Source: Topomyia yanbarensis
Lineage: Eukaryota > Arthropoda > Insecta > Diptera > Culicidae
DNA length: 64,000 bases
Assembly (NCBI RefSeq): GCF_030247195.1
Contig: NC_080672.1
Location: 10,168,001 to 10,232,000, forward strand
Reading direction: 5' to 3'
The translations under genes were made by a program, and so were the position numbers. The notes under the pieces are model-generated. The model was not told where the DNA came from. It saw nothing but the letters and a program-made list of their open reading frames with translations, and searched no databases. This document shows positions 54,813 to 64,000 of this stretch, piece after piece. Positions within the stretch are counted from its first letter, which is position 1. Every line of letters starts with the position of its first letter.

Positions 54813-55388
54813 CTAGTGGCTTTCACCCTTTTTCCCGGCCACCCGCTGGAAGTCATCCAGCTTAGTCGTTGCAATCGGTGACCCGATGAAGGCCAAATGA
54901 TCGGTAATGGTCGTCTCGTCACCGAACTGGTTATCCTTCACGAACAGGTGCATATTCTGCACGTTCTGAAATTTGACGAACGGAATCGGCGATCCCGACA
55001 CAAGATCCTTCTGCTCCAGTACGAGATCCTGCACCGAAACTTGCGACTCGGCCATATCGAAATCGATGGTCCTTGGTTGATTCATGAAGATTCTCACCTT
55101 GTTTCGGTCCGTAAGAGGGCGGTGCTTTGAACTTGATGGCACTGATTTTGACCACCTGATTGAAGGTTATCGAATTGATCAGCTGTTCGTCACAATTGGA
55201 CGCCAGATGATCACCGCTGGAACTAAGCGCATTCACAATCGGGTGGTCGTCCGATTCGTTCAAACATTCGCACTGTTCCGGCGCGGTTCACACCAAGCTG
55301 CGGTAAAATCCACAACGACCAACTTTCCTCCTGTTGTGGCTAGTTCGGTTTGGAAATAAGCTTCATCGGTGACTGCTTTAACAGCCAT
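54813..55388 (-). pseudogene. TXNL1: Processed pseudogene of thioredoxin-like protein 1 (PITH-domain protein)
   Basis: ATG at 55388 starts MAVKAVTDEAYFQTELAT and GGKLVVVDFTAAWC, the first strand and first active-site Cys of a TXNL1 thioredoxin domain. Immediately after AWCEP the homology jumps, in another frame, to QCECLNESDDHPIVNAL, SCDEQLINSI-type sequence and IKFKAPPSYGPK, the start of the PITH domain. So most of the thioredoxin domain is deleted. A second frameshift at about 55125 leads to KVRIFMNQPRTIDFDMAESQ and on to FQRVAGKKGESH with a stop at 54813. There is no intron. TXNL1 is a cytosolic, proteasome-associated redox protein. The absence of introns, a trailing polyadenylation signal and an A-run suggest retrotransposition of an mRNA. 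Confidence 0.85.
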
Positions 55389-55522
55389 GCCATGTACGGT
55401 TTCTTGCGTTGCTATCGGTTAGATGAAGATTCTAGTTATAGGTCCACTAATTTACCCAGAAAAATTAACTATTTACTTAGCTTTTAACGTTATACACTTT
55501 ACTGCACACAAAATTGAACTAA

Positions 55523-56694
55523 CCGAGAATGACGAGAGATGAACGATGCGTTGCGTTTGCGTTGCGAAGCACGGTGCTATTCGTAGATTGCATACTAACG
55601 ATAATCATGTTGCCTATAGGTTGTTTAACTCATCTTGCTTGTGAGATAAACGATCGGAAATGTGCTTTATCTCTTTTGAATTCAGTCAACCAATAGTATA
55701 AGAATCGTCATTGCCGGCCACGACCATCTTCACCGATACTTAGGATAGGGTAGGAAATGTTGATGTAATACCTACTTAAGGAAGGCCACCGACTCAGCGA
55801 CGCTTCCATAGGTATTACGGAGTTGGATTGAGGGACAGGTATAGGTCTAGGATTCGCCACAAGCAGTCAATGCGACCACGAAATGGATATATTTTTATGC
55901 GGTGGGATGGTTAGTTTCCGAGTATAAGAATACTTAGAGCAAAAAGATATTTAGTTATGTTTTTCTTGTGATTAAACTCTGGATAGCCGGCCATCGAGAG
56001 TGATTTACTTTTTCCTAAACTACAGCAAATTGGACTCCAAACAGCCGGCCGTGGGAATATTGCTAAAACTGTGACTAATCTGATGTAATCGCTAACCGGG
56101 ACTATCGCGCGTAATGTGAAGAAAAACTAAGTAAAGTGCGAAATAATCGAGAAATAATATCAAGAATAAACAATATGCGATGTTTTAGAATGAATCGCGT
56201 GCATGAATGAGAATAAAACTAACGCATCAAACAATAACAAAAATAACTGATTAGTATCGATATCGAAATTACAAAAGGGATAAAATAAGTACTTAACTTA
56301 TCAACTCGATCTGTTAACGTGGTCAGTTTTCTGCTACTGATTTCCAGTCACAGGTGTTCAAATGCAACCGACATCCATCCCGTCATTTATGAACTCCATA
56401 TTGGTGTTGTCATCCTTTTACCATAAATCTGCATTTTTGCCTCCCTTTCCTTTCCGCAAGATATATTTTCATCACATGCACACACTACAAAGCATTGCAC
56501 AATTGCTTAGCTCTTCGGAAGGCGTAACGCTACCCTACCGGCTCATTTAAATCGTTAAAAATACTATAATTTAGGCACCCGGAACTATTATTCATGGTCA
56601 CGGAACAAAATTAGATTGGCCATCTGCTTCGAAGTGTGTCTGTCACATTGAAAGCTCTACTGAAACTCCGAGAATGACGAGAGATGAACGATGC
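55523..56694. repeat. 1.1-kb segment between exact 27-bp direct repeats
   Basis: A 27-bp sequence beginning ccgagaatgacgagag and ending gaacgatgc is identical at 55523-55549 and 56668-56694. Between them are the inverse copy of the tagccggct repeat (55780-56060) and AT-rich sequence. Origin could be an insertion with long duplication, or local duplication. Confidence 0.5.
55730..56060. repeat. Inverse copy of the 24.5-25.0 kb dispersed repeat
   Basis: Contains aggattcgccacaagcag, ccataggtattacggagttg, atagccggcca and acagccggccg, the inverse of the words at 24530-25000. Confidence 0.55.
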
Positions 56695-56700
56695 AAGATA

Positions 56701-57500
56701 AATACGAAAACTTCTCTTAGATGAACGAAATGAATTCGTGCGACCAACGAGATTGTACGTTTATTAAAATAAACAAAACATGTCGTTTCATTCACGAAAA
56801 ATAAGGTCGTTTTCAACGACAACATTCGTGCAATGTAAACTAAATAAGCAAAATTTACGAAAACTTTCGTTCATCAAGCGGCCTTCACACCACAATAAAA
56901 TCGATTTGGCCACATCGATTTTTTTAAATAAAAAAAACGATGTTGTCAAACATCGATCCCAAAAGATCGACTGAAAAGAATAAGGGGCTAATAAATACGA
57001 AAACTTTTCTAAGATAAACGAAATGAATTCGTGCGACCAACGAATTCGTTTGTAATATACGCAAACATTTATTGAAATAAACTAATCATTTCGTTTCATT
57101 CACGAAAAATAATGTCGTTATCAACGATAACATTCGTGCCATGTACACTAGATAAGTAAAATTTACTAAAACTTATGTTCATCAAGCTTCTATTTCTTCA
57201 CACCACAATCTTTCTAGTCCTCAATACAGGTGAGCAGGTTGAAATAAAATCGATTTTGCCAGATCGATCCTTTTAGATAGTTAAAAAAATCGTTGTCGTC
57301 GAACATCGATCCTAAAATATCGATTGAAAAAATAATATGCTAATGAATACGAAAACTTTCCTAAGATGAACGAAATAAATTCGTGTGAGTAATGAAATCG
57401 TTGCTATTACACACAAACGTAACGATAACATTCGTGCAGTGCACATTAAACGTGTAAAATTTACGAAAGCCTTCGTTCACCAAGCGGCCATTCTTTTTCA
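56701..57500 (+). repeat. Three tandem units of about 300-350 bp
   Basis: Each unit starts aatacgaaaactt (56701, 56994, 57346). Each continues with gatgaacgaaatgaattcgt and acgataacattcgtgc, and the first two carry tttcgtttcattcacgaaaa. The third is shortened. The first two end with aaacatcgatc and aaaagatcga-type blocks. Confidence 0.75.
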
Positions 57501-57769
57501 TGAAATGAACGAAACCTACTAGTTACAATGCACGAAAGTACTTCGTTGCAGAAAACAACGAATGAATTCGTGCATTGCATGATCGATTTGATTATATTTA
57601 CGAATTTATATTATCAGTGTTGGAATCGGAATATATTGGCTCGAATCGTTTTGTCGAGAGGGCCGTGGGAGTGGAAGAATACGGGGGAGGGGATCAAGGG
57701 TAGGAGAAACATCCAACCCCATATTATATCTTGCATTTGTGACTAAGGTAGTGAACATTGGTTTAGTCA

Positions 57770-59240
57770 TCACCGAAGAACTGATTCTGGTATATACCCG
57801 GAACCGTCGATAGTGGACAATATATTTAAAAAATTCTTGATTAGCCGCCAGGGATTAGGTGTGCTAATAATTTAGAGACAAGGGAAGTTCCCCGGAGGCA
57901 TTAAGAACCGTCATAGGTGGCCAATGTGGTCAAATCAACTTTGATTGGTCATAAGTGATCTAGACCTGCAAATCCAAACAATGTTGTACCAATTTTAATA
58001 ATTTAGACATCATGGTGTTACCAGTTAATATGAGATCTTGCTGTGTAACCGCACTCTCCAATCCGTAACTCTGGAACTGAAAGTCGGATGAACTAAAAAT
58101 TCAATAGCAGCTTATGGGAGCGCTATACCTTTCACCAACTAAGTTTGTGTAAATTGGTTCAGCCATTTCTGAGAAAATTGTGTAAGTTTATATGATACAC
58201 ATACACTTCCGGTATGTGGGGCCAATGAAGAGAATGCGAGTGTGAGGGTGGTCCGTGAGGGGGTGATGAAGGTGTGAGGTGCAATTGTAAGGGGGAGAGG
58301 GGCGAACGATGCAACACCCAGCTGAATATGATACCATCCATTTGAGACATAGTTTAAGAAAATCGGTTCAGTCATCACCTAAGAATAGATGTGACTTAAA
58401 TTGTGGAATACGGCCGGATACCGGGATTTCCGGAATTGTCGATAGTGGACAATATATTCAAAGAATGTTTGATTGGCGATCAGTGATCTCGATCTGCGAT
58501 TAGAAGTAATTTGGTGACGATTTCAATAGTTTTTGGCCTCTGAGGTATTACGATTGTAACGGTTTATATAGGAAATTCCAGTGTAACCTTACCAACCAAC
58601 CTGAAACTTCGGAACCAAAAGCCAGAGCCGAATGAAATTTAATAGCAGTTAATGGGATTACTGTATTTTAAATTTGAAATCAAGTTTGTAAAAATCGATC
58701 AAGAATTCGCTGGGAAATAGGTGTGATACTAGTTTGGGAACTTGGCGAGTTCCCCGGGGGCCACAAGATCCGTCATAGGTGGCCAATGTGGTCGAAGCTG
58801 CTTTGAATGATTATTAGTGATCTAGTCCAGCAACTTCAAGTAATGTTGGACCCATTTTAATACGTATTACACCATTTGTACATCAAATTGATACCAGTTT
58901 ATATGGGAATTTGATGTGTGACCGCACTCTTCAATCCGTAACTCCGGAATCAATAGCTGCTTATTGGAGCATTATACCTTTCATTTTAAATTAAGTTTGT
59001 GAAAATCGGTTCAGCCATCTCTGAGAAAAGTGAGTAAGATTGTGTTCGCGTACACACACACACAGAGACGTACATACACGCACACATACATACGCACACA
59101 GACATTTGCCGAACTCGACGAACTGAATCGAATAATATATGTCATTCGGCCCTCCGGGCTTCCGTTAATAAGTCGGTTTACAGAGCAATTGCAATTCCTT
59201 TCTATTGAGAAAGGCAAAAGGCTTTTTTTAGATTGCGTCA
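57770..59240 (+). repeat. Alternating A/B tandem repeat, four related units
   Basis: A-type blocks gtcgatagtggacaatatat occur at about 57808 and 58437. B-type blocks gtcataggtggccaatgtgg occur at about 57911 and 58783, 872 bp apart. B units also share gtgatctag, ccgcactct and caatccgtaactc. A and B are distant relatives. A GA/GT-rich spacer sits at 58205-58300. The last unit ends in a CA-rich microsatellite (59048-59105) and gagaaaggcaaaa. Confidence 0.7.
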
Positions 59241-59249
59241 AAAAGTCAT

Positions 59250-62200
59250 TTACATATTTTCCTTATCACGTTTTTTTTTCTTACCGAAAGAAACATTCTG
59301 ATATCGTAACGCTCAAAGCGAACATTTAAACTTATCGAAATCTACATGACCAAGTATTCCTAGGAGAAGTCTTTTTTTAGAAATTAGTATAGTGGAAGAA
59401 CTACTCATTTTAACTTTCTATTAAAAAAAATTGTCTCGTCGAAATTTCGTTAGACAATTTATCAAAATTTTGATCAGCTTTCGGGATTAATGTCTTCGCA
59501 CGTGTTTTCATGCAATTTTACATATTGTATAATTTCAACAATTAACGGATCCCGATTTCGACATAAGTGTCAAGATCAATTTTTATTTTTATTTCTGAAA
59601 CATGTATCACTACATAATTGTAATAAACTTAAGTTTCTCTTCATACTACATTATTCTAGACAATTTAGACTATTGAATAGAGGATTGTAAATAGTATGCA
59701 ATTTCGGTTAAACTCAAACGACAAATATGATTTAAACTAGTTTTGTGATGAATATTAAAAGTGTATATGCACTAGATTGATAAACTGGAATAGTTACCCG
59801 TACCTACCAGCAACCAAATAAGTATTAGGAACACGTTACGATATTAGATTCCCTCGTCCAGTTTCCCAGCGACGAGTTTTGCCGTGGATACACATTGCTA
59901 CGCGCACACAATAATTTACCCTCGCTCAGCTTCATTTTGACGTGCTGTGGGACTCCTCGAACCGACTGCGACTGCATCATCTCGCCTGTGCCGTTGCAAA
60001 CGGCGGCAACAAACACATGATAATTGCGTCCCATTATCATTCCACTGGATCATCGCCATTTGACCGTGTCTGGTGTCGTTTTGGTGGTGTGCTTGCAATT
60101 TCTCAGCCCCCTACTTTGCCATTCGTCATCGGAAGGAGTCATTGCACGGCTAGGGTTCCGGCTGTACCCAAATAGACGACATGTGCAACGACCACATCAG
60201 ACAACCCTAACCATCATTGGCATGCATGCCTCGCCAGTCACCTTAGTAGTGCACACACCTTGGCCGACTCCTGCCATATGCTGATGGTTGACGGGCAGGC
60301 GGCACGGCATAAGAGCTCGTCAGAAACAAATAAAACAAATTTCATAAATCAAGCAAAACGGGAATGGGCCATGTTACAAATCACTCATAAATTAAGCCAC
60401 AGCAAACTGTAACATCTCTATATGAGCCGTTTCGGAGTTGTATCTCGCGCTCGTCGCTGTCGAAATCAAGTCAAAAGACAGAGGAAAAGATCATAAAGCT
60501 CACATCTTGTCATTGTTGCGTCCGAAAAATGCAAAGACGTGTGTACCGGTGCAATGCTCTCAATTCTTCGGGTCGTTCTGCTTTCGCGCGTTCCCCCGCA
60601 CCTTCAGTGCTTTCATTGCGCGAAGAAACCAGTGAAGACCATTTTTACGAGTTCATAAAAGTACACAATATTGTCTGCTGGTACCATTTACCTTACGATT
60701 ATGACGAAATTATGCCCGAGTTATTAATAATAAAAACTGTATTAAAACAATAACAATTGCACACATCCCACCTCCCTCGCATTGCGGATCCATCACTCTG
60801 ATTGAGATGTGGATGATTTTGGCAATTTCTCCGAACAGGAGTAACCGTTGTCATCCTGATTTCGTTTCAAGAAAACTAGTTCATTTTTTTTTCCTTTGGC
60901 TGCGTGTCCAAGTCCATCTACCGTGCCAAGGTCCGCACTATTCGCGGAGCCCCTTGGACACGAGTGGGCTTCTTATGATCGAGAGGATGATGACAGCAAT
61001 GATTTTTTATTGTTGCTACTTTCCTCATTCGCATTGGTACGACACGCGGTACTTTGTCCCTTCCTGTATAAGTGGAATACTGCGGCTGGACCTAAAACAT
61101 TAACAAGTAGGGACCATGATAATAGATGTTGTTTGTCGGTTTTCGCTCCGCGCTTTATGACTTTATTCAATAAAATCACACTTGAGCTTTATGTCTTACA
61201 GAGAACACATACTCGTAAACATTTTAACCCCGAAATAGTGACAAGCTTGTTTTCAGTTCGGTCCCGTTCATGGGGGTCATCGGAGGCAAACCCGTCCCGG
61301 CAGAAAGAGATGGTAATGATAGCACCGGATTGTAATGCAAAACAATTACCCGACATACGGGTTCGGGAGCAACAGCCACAATGCAATGGTATCATCGCGA
61401 GCATAAATAAACCCATAAACATTCACGCTCATTACTTTTTCGCGCGCGCCGAGTCAAAGGCATTATGTAACGCGTGCTATCTGTGTTTTCCGAGTGGCCG
61501 CATGCATGTGCTTGCGCGAAAATCGCGCGCCACAGCACACAGCACACAGCAAGCGAAGGGTCATTCGAGGCTATACGCGCCATAAGAACTAGTTATTGTA
61601 ACTAAAATAGCGGCGCAGTGGCTCACGTCGACGTCGTTGCTCCGGAGCGGCGCGACGCGATGCGGTGTCATAAACCTATACGACAGAGGTGCTTTGCCAT
61701 TCGCCAGCCAGACGAAAGGCACCGACTACTGCGTTCACGTAGGATAGTAGGGTTTTTCGGTTTTGTTGCGAGATCGTAGCATCGTCACGTTCTATTCGCG
61801 AGACCCCCGTAAGACGATGGATTAGTGCTAAGCTGGTAATTGTTATTCATTACCAATCGTTGCCAGCCGTGGCCTCGGGAATCGTTTGTGTGGTGGTTTA
61901 CGCGATTGGATGAGCCAAGATCTGTTTGCTTTACATGATGAACTTCTCGGTATTCGGTATGACACGAACAGGCGCTGTTGTAGGACCTAATTCCCGCTAA
62001 CTTGCTCGTAAAGAGGTCGCAAAAAATAATTTTCTGTTTCAATTTGCCGCTTTTCGGTGTATCCCCCTAAAGGTGTGTTTCACACCAATTGACTGGCTGA
62101 AATTAACAAGACAATCACCAATGTTGGTTGGTTGGTTAATATATTTCATGATTAAATTGAAACTTATTATAAAGACAACTAATCGATAAATTGGTGCATA

Positions 62201-63430
62201 TTAGTTGTGAGAGGAAATTTTTGATAAGTTCGAGTGCAACTGCAAAGCTTACCATTTCATTGGAAATTTATAATGCCCACTCTTCTACCAGCCAGCTGTA
62301 TAGCTGCCCATAGACTGTAGGATGCATGGCGTACCGAAAAGCCGTCTTTTCTCCCACAACCAAGAAGATACTCGAAGCTAATTGATTTTTCATCAACGAA
62401 TCAAACCAAACCTCTAGCAAGCCGACCCCTTTAGAGAGGCCCCTTGAGCACAAAAGCTGCTTTGTCCTTCACTCTCCCCCCTTGTACCGGTTCCTTCGGA
62501 ACGAACATCTTAATCCGGTGCAGTGTTGGATTTTTTCTGTTTGTTTCATTGACCAACTTGTTGATCCCCTTTACCATCACCTGTTTCCGTTGTGAAAAAA
62601 AAACAAACTGACGGATCGCGCGGTTGAGGATAAGGTGTACCTGTCGATCGTGTTCGATATTGGTGAGTTCGGTGCTCGATTGAGAACGGCATGTAGAAGG
62701 CAGTGTAGTGGGGGGACGGGAAATAAAACCGTAGCTCATCGTCGAGCTGTGTCTGCGGTTTGTAAATCGGACTCAGGTGAAAGAGGATTAGGTAAAGTCA
62801 AGAGGGACTCGAGCTACACAGCTAAGCTGGAGATGATTAGTTTTTCGTTCGGGTTTGCTTTCAACAGAACATCAATGAAATGACGTTGCTGGCGTAAAGT
62901 TGTGAATGAACTGACGTCTATTTCCGGATATTGGACCGTTTGTTTGCTTAGTTGATTAAAAGGTTAAAAGAACAGGAAACTTTTTTTTCGGTTAGGTCAC
63001 GTTGCCGCGTGACGAAGCTAGAAATTTAATGGACTAAAAGCGATGCAGTCTTAGTACTAAATTCTGTTGGAGAGATTGACCTCCTGACTCGACTGACACT
63101 CGCACTACGACTAGAAAAACAGATCTTAAATTATTCAATTGGCCAATTCTTGATTTTTTTTCATTTGGTTAATTATTCATTAGGGATATGCCCAAAAAAC
63201 CATTATTTTATTACGTTCAAAAACACCATATTTTTCATGTATTCGAAATGTATAATCTCTTGAAAATAGATGATTTAATATCAGGCTTTGTTTCTAAGTA
63301 AAGTTAGTTGAAACAATTAGATTAGCGAATCTATATTCAATATTACGAACTTTCCATCATCTGAAACCATGGATATTGTTGGAATGGGAAAGATTTTTTT
63401 CTCGATTGTAGAGGTTTGTAGTGGAATGTA
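59250..63430. other. Mostly unique sequence, no gene assigned
   Basis: 59250-59900 is AT-rich. 59900-62750 is more GC-rich with many short frames, including 60896-61585 (+) and 62431-62739 (-), none with a recognisable domain. Possibly a 5' region or introns of a host gene; no splice chain could be built. Confidence 0.3.
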
Positions 63431-63436
63431 CGTAAT

Positions 63437-63817
63437 GTTTCAAAGGTTTACTTCCATTTAATTCCACTATGTTTTTACAGCTAAATGCACTTACACTTCA
63501 CTATTTATCAGATACCGGTATTTCGATTACTACTTGTAATCTTCTTCAGTGTTTGTATCAGTCTATAGGAAATTACGGGATTGTAAAGTCGTTTTATCTA
63601 GGGAAAACGGTCAGCTTCATGCATCTAGGTACCCACCGACCACAGCCTACTAGGTTCCCTAGATAAAACGACTTTACAATCCCGTAATTTCCTATAGACT
63701 GATACAAACACTGAAGAAGATTACAAGTAGTAATCGAAATAACGGTATCTGTTAAATAGTGAAGTGCATTTAACTATAAAAACATAGTGGAATTAAATGG
63801 AAGAAAACCTTTGAAAC
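63437..63817. mobile_element. Foldback element or long palindrome, about 165-bp arms
   Basis: 63437-63604 and 63656-63817 are inverse complements with a few substitutions and small indels (for example accggtatttcg against aacggtatctg). The 51-bp centre is gggaaaacggtc through ctactaggt. No coding capacity. Confidence 0.85.
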
Positions 63818-64000
63818 TTTAGGTCAAAGACATTTTTTATGTCCACAAACAGTAGTCTGGACTAGTATAGCCCATAGAACAAATTGATTTTTTTTTCATT
63901 AATGCAAAACTCAACCATAAATTGATTATTCAATTTTGATAACTGAGGATCGCAGCAAGCTACGGTAGCAAGCAGACGAAAAAATATCGACTGTCCGCTG

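Noticed and set aside
60896..61585. 229-codon + strand frame
   Set aside because: Starts only at a TTG, contains low-complexity acidic and leucine runs, and shows no domain; a frame of this length can occur by chance in 64 kb.
62431..62739. 102-codon - strand frame ending KDKAAFVLKGPL
   Set aside because: Looks mildly protein-like with a possible acceptor before an internal ATG, but no homology I can name and no exon chain.
1..64000. Endogenous viral sequence, often present in Aedes genomes
   Set aside because: No open frame showed flavivirus-, rhabdovirus- or LTR-retrovirus-like blocks; all reverse transcriptase segments fit non-LTR or Penelope-like families.

Overview
The window is repeat-dense eukaryotic DNA from a culicine mosquito, most likely Aedes. 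That is inferred from the mobile elements: R1-, jockey- and I-clade non-LTR retrotransposons, a Penelope-like element, tRNA-derived SINEs, hAT- and pogo-like DNA transposons, and dispersed families with the 'gagaaaggcaaaa' and 'cttccggagggtta' ends. There are no operons, rRNA genes or CRISPR arrays. Host coding sequence is scarce. Two phase-compatible exons at 32-127 and 481-554 look like the 3' end of an unidentified + strand gene. A broken intronless copy of thioredoxin-like protein 1 (TXNL1) lies at 54813-55388 on the - strand.

Layout. 1391-4365 is a decayed R1-clade retrotransposon (-). 5168-14319 is read as an outer hAT-like element that holds an inner hAT-like element (5625-10931, exact 8-bp target duplication) and a jockey-clade copy (10970-12720, -). 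The inner element holds a TA-flanked pogo-like element, a 70-bp-arm hairpin, a jockey RT fragment split by a small MITE, and a SINE. 15651-25760 is bounded by two ~476-bp inverted repeat arms. Between them a pogo-derived element (16683-23381) was split by a full-length I-clade retrotransposon (16984-23089) with an 18-bp target duplication. 29748-35790 is a second full-length I-clade element of a different subfamily on the - strand, with a 12-bp target duplication. 38109-39223 is a hAT-like element made largely of a 166-bp-arm hairpin. 40648-41525 holds two interleaved long inverted repeats. 42610-44200 is a Penelope-like remnant (-) interrupted by a SINE. 48880-53266 is a gag-like ORF1 remnant (+) split by a 3.46-kb hAT-like element that itself carries a jockey 3' fragment. 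53466-54400 is a 5'-truncated RNase H end of another retrotransposon (-). 55.5-59.2 kb is a series of tandem and dispersed repeats. 63437-63817 is a foldback element.

The only intact long coding sequences are ORF1 and ORF2 of the two I-clade elements. ORF1 is a gag-like RNA-binding protein with three CCHC knuckles. ORF2 is endonuclease, reverse transcriptase and RNase H. In both elements the ORF2 start codon overlaps the ORF1 stop in the same 8-nt arrangement, ATGGSTAA. Everything else recognisable is truncated, frameshifted or interrupted. Stretches such as 25.9-28.9, 44.9-48.9 and 59.3-63.4 kb look more unique, but I could not assign genes in them.
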